The notes: a model not told the origin generated them from the letters alone. Positions 50,583 to 63,684 are shown, numbered from the stretch's first letter. The stretch is DNA of 64,000 nucleotides from Xiphophorus maculatus (GCF_002775205.1 NC_036458.1:3254560-3318559), one strand, 5' to 3'. Translations and numbers: made by a program.

Positions 50583-52293
50583 CAGGGGTCACCAACCTTT
50601 TTGAGACTTGGAGCTACTTTCACGTGTTCAGAGTAACACGAAGGGCTACTTGTTTGATACAGACATACATTTTCTTGGCTCAGCCTTTATAATAAGAGTA
50701 TATATACATAAATATATGATTACATGCTGCCTGGTCATATTAATGTTAGGGGCTACTGACAATAGTTATCAGTAATAATTTACCATGCAGCTATGGCTAA
50801 TTGCTATGTGATCAGAAATTCTTAGTTCAGAGTTTTAAGTTTGATTCCCTTTTGGAGATTTTCTGTGTGATTCTAAATTGCCCATAAGTGACTGAAGAGT
50901 CTGGATTGTTGCAGCTGCAGCTGGACGCACTGAGATTTTCCTTTAAATAAAAGAAGAAAAGTTATTGTATTTGTTTGTTATCCAATCCTCTTTACTATTA
51001 ACAAAATTGTGGAGAGAAGAAAAAGTTCTTTTGTGTCAAAACATCTTGTATGTGTTGCACATCTGTGTGAGTCTGTGGGGGTCAAAGGGCACCCAAAACC
51101 TAAATCTTATTGGTCAGTTTGCTTTTTCTGTGACCTAAAAATGATGAGTGGAGTTTGAATCTCCCATAGTTCTAAGATCCCGCCTGAGCTTTTTACAGTG
51201 CGCGATTCTGGCGGGTCGCCGGTTTATTAGCTTTTGTTGTGGTTTCACAAACTTAAAAGCTGATGGGTCACCAGCTGGCAGATCGGAAGGTAGAAAACTA
51301 TCACTGCACCTGACCTGCAGGAGCACAACCACCTCTCCAACGCGCATCATGTGGCATCGCACAAAAGCCCCACAAACCTAAACCACTAAAGCAGCGCAGC
51401 CTTTTTTTGTTTGTTTTTTTATACAAACGATGCTAAATAATAAAGACATGGAAGCGAAGCTGTGAGATCCACGGACAGAGGAGGATGTTGATTCCCAGGT
51501 TCAGGTGGTCAGACGTCCAAAGGAGGAGAAGGTGAAGCAACAATGTTTGCTTAATTTTTACTCTTGTGGGAAACGTTTCGACTAGATTAAATGGTTTAAC
51601 CCACAGTCTTAGCGTGACGCTCAGGAAGAGCGGCAGATGTCAGCTAACATGTGACCCATCAGCTCTCCGGTTCTGGAAACATCAAAGAAGCTCAGAAACT
51701 GACGACCCTCCAGAACCAACACTGTAAAAAGCTCCGCCGGGATCCAAACCGCTCTTAGAACTACTGGAGGTTCAAACTCCTGTCATTCATTTCTAGCTTA
51801 CAGAAAAACCGCCAAGCCGCCAAATAAACAAAAGCAAACTGACCAATAAGATTTAAGCTTTGGCGTGCCCTTTGACCCCCAGACTCAGACGTGCGCTACG
51901 TACAAGATGTTTTGACACAAAAGATCTTTTTTTTTCTCCACAATTTTGTTAATTGTAAAGAGAGTTCGATAATAAAAATTTCAGAAATTATTCTTTTCTA
52001 TTTTTACTTCAAGGAAAATCTTAAGGTAGGCAGCGCGCTGAAACTGCTGCCCTCCGATAAAATGGCGTCTGTGCAGTTCTGAACTTTAACCATAGAAAAG
52101 AGTTTTATGCATAAAGAAATTTATTTTAAATATTTTTTGTAATTTACTTTAAAAAAAAAATCTAAATATAAACAAATGTTATTACTTCAATGTAAAAACA
52201 TTAAATTGAATAATTTCTTGGCAGTGCTCCCTAATGACAGGTCCTGCTCCGCGGGCGACCGGGGGCCCGCGGGGCCCATGTTGGTGACCCCTG
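50583..52293. mobile_element. Non-autonomous hAT foldback element, 1.7 kb, 8-bp target duplication
   Basis: Begins CAGGGGTCACCAACCTTTT and ends GTTGGTGACCCCTG. It is flanked by a perfect AGCTAAAG duplication (50575-50582 and 52294-52301). Inside, long diverged inverted arms run from about 50930-51300 and about 51590-52030 (for example ACCAATAAGATTTA versus TAAATCTTATTGGT, and GGTTTGAACTCC-type pairs). The centre (51300-51590) has no transposase. Confidence 0.85.
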
Positions 52294-52301
52294 AGCTAAA
52301 G

Positions 52302-55300
52302 CATAAAAATAAAAATATTCATACTTTGTAAACTTTTCCTCACTTTGGGTTTTTGAAAACTCTGCATGTTTTACGGCGTTTGAGCAGCCGGTGAATCTAC
52401 TGAACAATGACTTCACTGAACTCTGTCTTTATGGGACATCAACCTGCACCGGGTTGATGGGAAGAGTCTACCCCCCCCCAAAGATAATAAATAAAAAAAC
52501 TAATAAAGTAAATGAACTACGACTAAATATTTGCTAAGAGGGGACGGCAGTGTTTGTCTGAACTCTCTGATCTGCAGGTTTTCCGTAAACCACCTGGTGG
52601 TTGATCGATCGCTCTTCCAATGATTAATCACGGTTAATCAATATGGTTAACTTTAAACTTGAAATGTAAAAATTAAAATACTAAAATGTTATGTTCACTT
52701 TACAACAAGGCTTTTATTTATTTATAGATGTTATCAATTCTTCTGTAAACAGTATAACGCATTAGTAACTGTTTATTGTGCATTAATTAAGGATAAAAAA
52801 ACGACACGTATAAATGTTTATTGTGCTTATAAGAAATATTTAATATAACAACTAGATAAAATATATAAAATTGGTTCACTATTTGGCAAGAAATTGCTAT
52901 ATTTTGTGTCCTTCCTTATTTAATGGATGATAAACAGTTATAATGATTTGTAAGGTGTTTAGAGATGAATTAATAACATATATAAACCATTTATTAGCCA
53001 TATATAAGGATACCTTCATTGTCGCAAACCAAGCATATACAATTTAAAGTTTTCATATTCAGGAAGGTTTGATTAAAGGTTTTACTTTGGAAATGTTAAT
53101 TATAAACTGCCTGTGTTTGGTGGAAGGATTATTCATAATTGCAATATGTACTTTGGTTTTATCCAAAAATCCTTTTTTGTTTTTATTTTAAGAATTATTT
53201 TGGCACTAGCTTTCGTTATCTGACAGGAAGGAGTTTCATAATAAAAGCTCATCAAAGTTCTTAAAAATAATAAAAGAAATTATTTTTCCTTTTTATAAGG
53301 AAAAATAATTTTTTCTTTATTTCACAAAGGAAAAAAGTGAAATAATATAAAAGATCCATAAAACTGAAGGGTCTCATTATCAGCTCAAGTCCGAGGATGA
53401 AAAGGAAAATACTTTTAAAGACTAAAATCAGAAACAGACTGTCAGGTGATGAGCGAAAAGTTTTAATGGAAATATTTAAAGAAAAAAGAAAAAAAATCAC
53501 AATCTATAATGTTTATTGAATAGAAAATATGACGTGCACAAAAAATAAAAGAAAAAAGTTAACTAACATCCAACAGAATAAAACAAAACCATAAAAAACT
53601 CTAAAGAAATTTGTCAAGAAAACATTTTACACACACGATTAAATGAAATCTGATTTGATTGGATACATAAACATTAACAATACCAAAAATTTAATTAATA
53701 TAAATAAATCATAACTGAAGAAAATAACTTTTAAAAAAATTACAAGTGAGCACAAGTAGCCAGTTCAGTACAGGTGAATTTAATTAATTTAATTTTTATT
53801 CCAGAGATTAAAAAAATGAAACTAGACATTATTGAGCTGCTCAGGGTAAGAAAATCTTTCTGTAAATGAATCTAAACTCCTCCAGGATTTTAAGGCCGCA
53901 AAACTAAAATAATATTTTTTACACTTTGGCTACTAAATAATTAAACACACTTCAGATAAAGATTTAAAGACATTTTATTTGATCTGATTGAGAATCTGTG
54001 GGAAGAGAAAATACATTTTGGACCTGATCACTAAAATAAATGATCCAAACCGCAGAGAGGAGAAAGATGTTCAGTTACAGTAAATAGTCGGATTTATGGG
54101 AAGTTCAATTCTGGAATTTCTTTGGAAATCCATCATCGTCATCATCATCATCATCCGGTTTGTATTTATATCTAAACCTGTTCAACCGGATTCCAGTTCC
54201 ACTGTCCTGCAGGTGTAACATCACAGAAAGATTTTAAATATATTAAAACAAATAAAAACAAACATGTACAGTAAGGACAAAGTTATAATTTTATATTATC
54301 ATAAATAGAATACTCAGATTTAAGGAATGTGTGACTTTGTAGGATTAAAAAAAGTACATAATTTAAATTCATATTTGTGCATTAAAACAAAGAGACTATA
54401 TTATATGAAAAATAAGAAAATTAAAAATTAAAAGATTAATTTTCAGCCTTTGTCTGACTTCTGGCTCCTCTGACTAAACAATAAATAAATGTTTTGTTGC
54501 AATTATACAATATAGGATTATCTTCTATTCCTAGAATAAACACAGAAATCAATTTATTCTGAGTTTAACAGAAAAACAAACATTAAAAACATGATTTAAC
54601 TTCCTATTTTCAACAAAATGTTAATAATAAGAAAGTAAAAGTGTTTTCCTTCTTCAAAGATTTAAATAAACTTAGGGAAACGCCCACTCAGGTGTTTTCC
54701 TTAGTGGGTTAACACCCACTCAGGAAAGTGGGTATTTTCCTGAACCTTTTTTCTTTCATAAACATTTTATCATCCGGAGGGAAGAACGTCTCCAGGTTTT
54801 CTCTTCAAGCTCACCGGTGAGGTAAGAAGCAGTCACAATGCAGCTTGTCTTTAAAAAACTTGATTTTTCTTTAGCCATTTTTTAATCAGTCTATTTTTGT
54901 TGATACATTTTGCCTCATATTGAGACATTAACATTAATATTCAGAGTAATATTATCTCCTTTATGTCTGCTGAATGTTAAGAACTGGAATTCACCCTCAG
55001 ATGATTCTACTTCAAGGTTTTTGTTAATTATTTAGATATTTACTGATGTATGAACTAATGTAAATATATATTCTGTTTGTTTTCTTGTGTTTCCTGATAG
55101 AAAAACAGCCATGAGTGATTTTTACACTCACAACCTGATTCAGCTTTCTGCTGCGATGGAGGAGCTGGACAGACTTCTGCAGCATCTCTGAGTTTCTGCA
55201 AACACTTTGATTTTAAACGCTTCAAATATTCAAAAATCTGTGCAACATGAAATTCTGGTAATCCAAACATATACTACATTTATTTTGTTTTATTTTATTA

Positions 55301-57039
55301 TTTTTACACACAAACAACTCCTTTATATCTGGAATTAGCGCTTGTATGATTAAACTTCTGAGTTAAAGTTTATTATTATAAACGCAGCTTTCTGTCTCCC
55401 TCTGGTGGTTAAATAATGAAATAACATCCGGAAGTTAACAGCAGAAAAAGGACAGAAATTAATTTTATAGGGAGAAAAATAAAGAGACAGGAAGAAAGAA
55501 TAAATAACCTGCTGGGAACCAGAAAAATTAAAGACTTTAAAAAGTTTGTGTTTACATAAAATGTAAAAACATTACCTCATTAACTGAAATATAAACTCCA
55601 TAATTAAAGAAACCTTTAAAATGATCCTGGTGGTCTGACCTCCAGAGGAACCAACAATGAAAAGGATCCATCTTCTGGTTAAAATATGTTTTTTTATGAG
55701 AGTTTACAGCGAAGAAGCTTTAAACCGAAAGCAGAAACTAAATGAAAGTAAAACTGTGACCAGAGGAGGAGCTTCTGACATCAACATAAAGTCTTCAGCA
55801 GATGCAATCATAACATAAAGCCTCTAATTTAATCTGTAGAATCCATCAGATTTAAAGGAACTTTGCTGGTAAATGTCACTCAAGTCAACAAATAAGCTTT
55901 TCGTTAATCGTCCAAAATAAGGACTTTGCGTTTACGTAATTAAAGTTTATTGATGCTTTTATTTTGAAAAGAACAATAAATGAGACTGACAGACACACCT
56001 AATGATCAGATAAAGTGATGTTATGCATTTTGACCAGAACTGAATGAAAATGGTTCCTTGGGGGACGCCACAAATAAAACCGAGCGCAGAGGAAAAGTTC
56101 TTTCTTAAAAGTTTAATTTGACCAACAATAATCAAATAACTCAAAGCAGGTTCCTTTAAAGCTGTTTAACAATAAAAATGTTCTACTTCAGGTTTCCAGA
56201 GGTTTTTAGGGGGGTGGATGTTTGTGTATAGGAGGGAAAATAAAAAGTTTAAACCAGATGGATTTACAAACAGAAAGGAGCATCCAGTCTGAAAACCATC
56301 CGGATCTGGAACAACCTTCAGTTCACGCCCAGCTGTCAGAGGAAATCCCCTCTGTTACTGTTACAGCATGAAAACAGGGATTTATAAAACTTTACCCTAA
56401 ATGTGAAACTTCCTCAGGCTCCTCCTCTCCAGGAAACTGAGCCGATTTAAAATGAAAAAGTTTCCCAGAAGTCAAACTCTACTTTCTGCTTTTGGTCTTT
56501 TTAGCTAAACTTTAGGGGATTTTTCTTATAATATATATATTTCTAATGCAAGACTTTTTACTCCATGTAAGGGAATTATAAAATGGCCCAAATACGCTGT
56601 TGTAGACTTGCTGGCAGATGATAAAAAATAACAGAAACTGTTTTAGAGACATTAAAAACGAATTTTAAACAGCAACATCTGCTTCATACTCCGTCATGTT
56701 AGCCTGGATTCACCTTGAACACACATTAAATGATGTTTGGTGAAACCTGCACTCACACGCAACACGTCATGTGATGCAGATATTGAAAACATGGACAAAA
56801 AGCCTTTAAATCCAGTTTTTCTATCTTTACAGTAAAATGTGAGAAACTAACCTGTTTTTAAGATTTTTACAGTCACATATGAGCTGTTTGCTCTGTGCTT
56901 TAGTTTTAATTTACACATATGAAACAATATACAGAATAAAAAAAGTCAATAATAATCCATTTGTATTTTTGTGCTTTTTTTGCGGTCAAGTCACAGAAAC
57001 AACCAGATTATCCGGACTTTCCCGCCGTCTTCTGTCCAG
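52302..57039. other. AT-rich intergenic region
   Basis: Mostly AT-rich with no recognisable gene. A degraded LINE reverse transcriptase piece lies on the minus strand at about 55960-56140 (CGVPQGTIF). A possible non-coding first exon of the next gene could end at 54821 with the donor CACCGGTGAG/GTAAGA. The stretch 54680-54750 has repeated CCACTCAGG and CTTAGTGGG phrases forming short inverted pairs. Confidence 0.5.
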
Positions 57040-58133
57040 ACCCGCAGAGCTGCTGCTGTTGGAGGATCACAAAGAGTTCCCAGGTAGGACTGGTTTTCTG
57101 ATTAATCTGCAGTCTGGGGGTCCAAAGTGTGGATTGGGGGCCGTTTGGCCCCAGGGCAACATGTTTGGACACCAATAGGTTCATCTGAGACCGTCCTCCA
57201 TGTTGGCGTCTCGTTAAAATCGATGCACAGGTTAAAGCTGCAGCTGATGCCCGGTTTGTTGGTTTCTCCAGGAGGAAACGCGTCAGAGGAGTTCGTCGCT
57301 CTGACATCATCACGATTCCTGATGAACGCAGCAGACTGATGACGCTCGCTGTGGAAAACTGTAGCGACCAAACCGTCCTGACGTGGCTGAGAGAAAACTC
57401 AGAGTCCAGCACCTTCAGCAAGCTGGCGGACATGTTTAACTTCCTGAAGACACACATCGCTGCAGAGGAGAAGAAGAACCACGGCGACGCGGTGGACGTC
57501 GTCTTCATGGCTCATGGAGCAATCAGAGACTTCATGATCCCAGCCAGCTGTCTGCTGCCTCTGGCCTCCATCAGGGACGTGGTTCTTTATGCTCCCTGGA
57601 ACTGTGTCACCTGCAGTTTGGGGTACGGCATCTCCACAGGACGGCTGCAGCCTCAGCACAGCGTCTTCTACTGCACCAAGAAGCTCGGCTGCACAGTTCC
57701 TGATGAAAAACACCGACCCGTGAAACTACCGGACCGCTGGAACTCAATGAGACAGGCTGGAGACCAGATGATCCCAAACATCACAGTTAGTCCTCTAAGA
57801 CCAGACGATGGAATCTGGAAGAACTTTGAGTCTCTCACCAAAAAACACGGTTCTGTTGGGAGAAACCGGATCGTGGTTCCGTTCATCTTCCCAGGAAAAG
57901 AATCAGAGAACGTCCCGTTCTCTGTGGTCACCTTGGCTCTGTCTCTGGTTCTGCTGCAGTCCAGGTTCAGAGCCACCGTCCACCTGGACGCCTGTCTGGG
58001 AGACCAATCTACTGGACAGAAGCTTGATAAAAGCTACCTGGAGCAGCAGTACGCCTGCGCCATCGACGGAACCGGACTGGCGTGTTCTCCTGAGATGTTC
58101 AGTCGGGTCCAGTTGAACATCCCTGAGGTTTAA
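57040..58133 (+). CDS. Unrecognised protein with possible caspase/CHAT-like core (5' end unresolved)
   Basis: Two exons fit: 57040-57083 (acceptor CTGTCCAG, donor GTAGGA) and 57272-58133 (acceptor TTTCTCCAG). Joined they stay open; the earlier start is not found, and Met at 57339 (264 aa) is the first in-frame ATG of the last exon. Alternating strands and helices are suggested: DAVDVVFMAHG, then DVVLYAPWNCVTC, then GYGISTGRL, with NRIVVPFIFPG and FSVVTLALSLVLLQSRF near the end. His-Gly after a hydrophobic strand, then Cys about 30 residues later after another hydrophobic strand, is the layout of clan CD (caspase, CHAT) proteases. There is no signal peptide or clear membrane anchor. I do not recognise the family by name. 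The neighbour downstream is an apolipoprotein L-like gene. Confidence 0.6.
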
Positions 58134-60078
58134 ACAGCACACCGACTTCTTCCCCTCCATCACCACAGCACTTTTATTTTCTGAGCATTATAACGTTATA
58201 TCTTTACACCTCCAGGTTCTTCACAAACAAAGATTTCACTTTTTAGCAAAGTTAAAAACCCTTAAATAAAAAATCTCATACTTTTTTTTGTGTCTTGGAG
58301 ACAAACTTAAAGTCTCAGTAACCGTTAGATTTCTCAGGTTTTATAGTTAAATCATGGTGGACAATGTATGTCAGGTCTAAATACCTATTAAACAAAACAC
58401 AGGAAAGACAAGAGAGTTAGATTCTTTGTTTCTCGCGAGGAGAGCAGACAGAGATGTGTTCACAGTTACAAATCTCCGACCGCTCTGGAAACCACATCTC
58501 CCGCTCCTCTATTTTATTGATTTTAGGAACCCTGCCACACGGGGCGCTGCAACTCTATGGGGTTGGGTCAAAGCATGGTTGCAGCGCTAATGACATTCAC
58601 TAATCTAGACATATGTTATCTATACTCTAAATCTTTCTTTCTCCAGGCACGGCGTCGAATAAGACACGTTGCATAGCTTCAAAGCAACGGCTTTGTATCA
58701 CAAAGCAGAGTTTATTGCAGGATCGTAAAACTCTGCTGGGAGCAACTAACACCTCCATTTCCCAGGGAGTCCTGCTGAGTATATCTATCACCTCTCTCTC
58801 TCTCTCTCAGGAAGCCTTAGGAAAGAATCAGAATTATTTAACACACAGAAGCATTACTTATACTAAGAATAAAGAGTAAAAAGCATATAAGCAAACAATA
58901 TCTAAATGTAACTACAAGACTACATAATACAACGAATATTTGATAATTACTAAAAATACAATTTATCCAACAATGTAAAAACAAACATTTATCCTCTGAA
59001 AAATACAAAATCTTACCAAGTATTTTGAGTCTAGTTATAGTGAAATTTATATTTTATTTATATTTTAGTGCACTTGAGATATGACACAATTAAAAAGTAA
59101 CTTAAATAATCCTTTAATGTTTATTTAAAAACCTAAAATCCATTGGCAGATTATTTAACTTACAAGACATTTTTGAAGCTATAAGTGAAATAATCTGCCA
59201 GTAGAACCAGCACTTAAACTCCAATATCTTGCTGAAAAGTTACTTGTAAGTTAGTTTCATCTTATTGAAATTATACTAATACATTTGCAACAGAAACTAG
59301 ATGAAAAATACTTGGTCATATTTTTTGCAGTGCATAAATGTTTCCTGATATTATCCATAAAAACACAAACAGAGAACTGAACGGGTCTTAGTCCAGAACC
59401 CTGTGGAACACCAGAACTGATTGAGGAACGTGTGGAGAAAACATTGTTTACATCTAAAATCCATAAAGACTTGAAGCGGTACTGGTTCTGGTTGAGCTAC
59501 AGTAAACGGGTCAAATGTGACAAAAATAAATAAAATACAACACTACTGATTTTTTTTGTCTGTTTTTGATTTATTCTTAGTTACTAAACATAATAAAAAC
59601 GACAGTATGAAACATTAAAATCATGAATCTGTAAAACATATCGCTTAATTTCTGTATTTTCTGGATGTTACCAGAACCTCTGGGCGGTTCTGTTGCCTAG
59701 TAACCTAGTAGATTTATTAGATTTAATCCAAGTTACACCAACTGTGCAAAAATGTCCAAATAATAACTGCAGATTTGTAAACGCAATGGGTCTAATAACA
59801 CATAAAAGAAAAAAGTATTAATAATTAGATTTTACTATGTTTGGATTTGAGTTCATGTTTATTCATTTAGACCTTTTTAGTCTATTCAAATAGAAAATAT
59901 AAACTAAAAACTATAAACTTAGTTGGAAAAACATTTAAATTTAAAAATCTCATTTGACCTTACGTTAAGTATTTTTAATTTTCTTGATGTTACATTGTTT
60001 TAAACAACTAAATGCTTCAGTTTTCCATATTTGTTTATCCAACTGCTGCTTTAACTCTTCATCGTCTTCACATAATTG

Positions 60079-60425
60079 GCTACATTTCCATTACCAATGT
60101 GAGCAAAGCGTTGTCAATATTCCGCTAATGTCAATAAAATGCTATTTCTCAATTTTGGTGTTTCCATTAAATAAAAACCACAATTAAAATCACATGTGAA
60201 TAAGTTTGTTTATTCAATAAACTATTAAAAAATATCATCTTGATACCACTTCCTGTCTTCTTCTTTGTTGTTTCCAGCAGTAGTAACATCCGGTTAATAC
60301 AGGATGTTTGCAAAATACAGTAATTTTGCAAAACTTTGGGTTTTTGTGAAATTGCCAAGTTTCAATTCAGCACATTTATTTTCACAATTCCTGTTTACTA
60401 CATTTTACTGTCAATGGAAACGCAG
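60079..60425. mobile_element. MITE (CTGCGTTTCCATTGAC family)
   Basis: Begins CTACATTTCCATTACC and ends ACTGTCAATGGAAACGCAG. The interior phrases CACATGTGAATAAGTTTGT and ACATCCGGTT are shared with 18496-19220. Confidence 0.6.
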
Positions 60426-61140
60426 CAGAGAACATGGAGATGGTTCAGCAAAATGATGCAGTTATCCAACAGACATATTGTTTTGCTGAGCCAAAGCAAA
60501 TAAAGCTGAATAAACTCAGAAGAAAATGAATTCATATCTTAGATCCTTCTAACCAATCACAACAGTTGTTTCTTCTTCATGTCATTTTAGCCACTTGAGA
60601 GCAGCTCTCTGATTGGCCAAACAGGTTGCCGCTAATTTAGTCAGATTTCTGTTGCCACCAGAACAATAAAAACGTTTCAAAGCCGCAGTTTCCTGTTCAC
60701 GTTGAGATCCTCTGAGCTTTGCTTCCTGTCTCTGCGTTGATTCCTCATGTTGAAACTTGTGAACTCTGGTTGACCCTGCACACACCCAACACATGAGATA
60801 TAGAGACATGAGCCGACTGTGATATAACAAGTGATAGTCTGTGCTTGCTTTCCTTATGCATGAACTTTCACCTCATTGAGAAAACAGTTTTTCTACAGCA
60901 GCTCTCCAGTTCCTGAAATATGCCATCTTCCTTTTCCCGCTCATTTTAATCCAATAAAAACTCAGCGTGGTTCAAAGTTGCAATTTAATTATTGCAGCAC
61001 ATGCAGCAGTATGCTTGCAGTAAAACTGTTTGAACTTTTCCCAAGGTAAAATTCAAATATTTGTTTAACATTTTCAAGGCTACAAATGAACTAAAAAAAG
61101 ACCCAGAGTTAAAGAAAGATGACCCCGGTGTGGTTCTGCG

Positions 61141-61153
61141 ACTTTCACTTTTG
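61141..61153 (-). promoter_or_regulatory. IRF/ISRE-like site upstream of the apolipoprotein L-like gene
   Basis: The minus strand reads CAAAAGTGAAAGT, one mismatch from the ISRE core GAAANNGAAA. It is about 430 bp before the TATA box of the next gene. Mammalian APOL genes are interferon-inducible, so the site is suggestive only. Confidence 0.3.
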
Positions 61154-61569
61154 TTTTCCAGGAAATAGTCTGATTCCGAGAAATGCACAGCCTCAGTTCA
61201 CCGCCACAAATAACAACTAACATCATGTTTACTGGTTCTGTCAGGAAACAACCAGTTAAAGCTGAACTGGGTTCATTTTTCTCCAGACCACAGAATTAGG
61301 ACTTTCCTCTAAAATAACTTTATTCTAATTAGTGCTGAAACAATTAATCGGGTTAATAATGGTTAATCGATTATTAAAATAATCGCCAACTAATTTAATA
61401 ATTGATTAATCGTTAACTGGAGCATACAGAATCTGCACCAACTGTAAATTACAAAATATTTCATTCTTGCACTGTCTGTGCTTTTTCCTTTGGGGTCAAG
61501 GTGAGAGAGTGATAGAGAAAGAGATAGCTCCCCCTTTGCTCCTCCCACCTCCTGGCTGCAGACCCTCAA

Positions 61570-61680
61570 TATAAGCAGCTGTGCTTCTGACGGGACAATC
61601 ATCTGGACTTTTCGGAACGTGGATCCCAGTAACTTTGTGCAGAGTTTTCTAACAGAAGCAGGACAGAACAGCAACAAGCA
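61570..61680 (+). promoter_or_regulatory. TATA box and non-coding first exon of the apolipoprotein L-like gene
   Basis: TATAAG at 61570-61575 is followed by about 100 bp ending AACAAGCA with the donor GTGAGT at 61681. The acceptor TTGTTGCAG at 63650-63658 begins the exon with the start codon, so this stretch is a plausible 5' UTR exon. Confidence 0.55.
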
Positions 61681-62253
61681 GTGAGTAAAGTCTGTTTTGT
61701 TTCCAGTCTATTAGTTCGGCTTGTTCCAGCCACAGGCGTAAATCCGGTCAGATGTATTAAATACTGACTGAAAAATCATGACATTGTGGTTTTCTCACAT
61801 TACTGAACTTAGATATATATTTATTAAATATGACAACAGGAGCCTCTGAAGTTGATGAATTAAAAAATAAAAGATGAAAAGAATAAAATGTGAAACATTT
61901 AATTCCCCACGAACAGAGAGATGTTCATCCAAACTCTGTAGCTGTTTATGAAGAAATGTTAAAACTTTGGACCAAAATCAACCTTGCTCATTGGCATCAT
62001 GTTCCAACTTTTTCCACTTTTTAAAATTAAATTCCCGCCTTTTAAACACTTATTATTTTGCAAATGAGAAGTTGACACTGTTCATCTCGCTTTATTAAAG
62101 TGAAACCTAAGAGCTTATAAAGTGTTTATATTTCAAAACAGAACCTCATAAAGTTCTCATAACGATGTGTTTGGATCGTTTCTCTTTGCTATTCTGTTGT
62201 AGCTCCGCCATCTTTGTTTCTGTATCAACGGTTTCATTTATGGATGACAATCG

Positions 62254-62267
62254 GCGCCCTCTGCTGG
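62254..62267 (-). promoter_or_regulatory. CTCF core motif, minus orientation
   Basis: The minus strand reads CCAGCAGAGGGCGC, a perfect core match and identical to the plus-strand site at 20960. Confidence 0.5.
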
Positions 62268-62359
62268 ATGGCGGAAAATCTACAAGACTAAAAGAAGGAC
62301 GATATCAGTTAAACGATTGGAACTAATTTGAATATAAAAAAGCATTAACTGACATTCAT

Positions 62360-62378
62360 GGGGGGGGGGGGGGGGGGG
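62360..62378 (+). repeat. Poly-G tract, 19 bases
   Basis: An uninterrupted run of guanines, able in principle to form a G-quadruplex; its assembled length may be inexact. Confidence 0.9.
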
Positions 62379-63147
62379 ATCTCTATTTATGTTCTGCTGG
62401 GCCGAGTCGGATCCGGTGGTCCCCGCTCTGACAGGAAAGTGAAGAGATATCGTTTTCCTATGTAACGTTTTCCTGTCTAATCGGACTCTACCGGCTCGGT
62501 TCTGTGTTCCTCCAGACAGGAAATGACTGTCTGACCGGAATCTGTCTGACAACAGAGCTCTGTTTCCGGCAGATGACTCCCCTGTTCAGGATGAAATGTT
62601 CCACGTTCTGGAGTATTTTTGTTATGGCTGATTCTTTGGCTACATATAAATCAATCGATCGATTAATGATTAATTGATATGCAGCCATTTTCTTAAAATC
62701 TTCTATCAAGAGAGCCGACGGTCCTACGATAACACCAAGGGCTAAATTTTTCATGTTGAATTAAAAAAAAAGACATTAACCAAATTTTAACATTATTTTG
62801 TGTCAGATTTATTAAATACTGACTGAATAAACAGGAAATTGTGGTTTTCTCATGTTAAACTTAGACATATTTATTAAAATAACAAAACAGGAACCAGTTC
62901 ATGAGCTGCTAATCTTGTGAGTAGAAAAATGTCTTAAACTCATGAATTGTTCATAGATAAACTGAGATTAGCTGGGCTACAATTATGTCTGAAATGATTA
63001 ACTGGATTAATCGTGATCGACTATTAAAACAACTCATTTATATTTTGTGCATTTTTGGCTCATTTGCTACTGACTCCTTTCTTATTTCAGGAAATGCCTT
63101 TTAAAAAAGTTTTTCTGCAGTTATTACTTGATTACTAAATAAGTTGA

Positions 63148-63256
63148 CGATTACGTTCCGCCTCCCGCCTGGAACGTAGCTGGAGATAGGCACCAGCAAC
63201 CCTCCCGACCCCATTAGGGACAAAGGGTGAACAGAAAATGGATGGATGGATGGATT
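63148..63256 (+). mobile_element. Retroelement 3' tail ending in GGAT repeats
   Basis: Resembles the common teleost tail reading CCGCCTCCCGC, TAGCTGGAGATAGGCACCAG, AACCCTCCCGACCCCATTAG and then GAAAATGGATGGATGGA. Only the 3' end is present. Confidence 0.6.
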
Positions 63257-63684
63257 ATTTCAATAGTCGATTAATCACATTTGATCTGATTTAATTGTGA
63301 TTAATCGTATTGAAATTATCAGCAACTAATTTATATTTTATACAGTTTTGGCGTAATTACTCCTCTGACTCCTGTCTTTCAGTGAATGCCTTTTTTTTTT
63401 TAGTTTTTCTCCAGTTAATTACTAAAAAAGTTGACAATTATTCCAATAATTGATTAATCGTGATTAGTCTGATCAATTATTGAAATAATGGTCAGCAAAT
63501 TTAGGTTGCACAGTTTTGCCTTAAATACTACTGTTTACTTTCTTCTTTCAGCGAATCCCTTTTTGACTTTGTTTCTCCAGTTATTGATTAATTGATTACT
63601 AAATGAGTTGACAATAATCATGATTAATTGCTGTAATACTTCCCTGCTCTTGTTGCAGATCTCCAACCTCTCTACAGTCACACC

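Larger units (their letters stand above)
58134..61569. other. Intergenic region with a MITE and possible retroviral-type remnant
   Basis: 58520-58760 contains LTR-like non-coding sequence (TTTATTGCAGGATCG, CACACGGGGCGCTGCAAC) without coding support. 60079-60425 is a MITE of the CTGCGTTTCC family. (CT)n lies at 58792-58809. Short open frames here show no conserved features. No gene is supported. Confidence 0.5.
61681..63658. other. Intron 1 of the apolipoprotein L-like gene, full of repeats
   Basis: Includes poly-G (62360-62378), a minus-strand CTCF core (62254-62267), several GATTAATCG-type repeat patches (62640-62680, 62990-63140, 63250-63620) and a retroelement 3' tail (63148-63256: GTAGCTGGAGATAGGCACCA then GGATGGATGGA). 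Confidence 0.55.
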
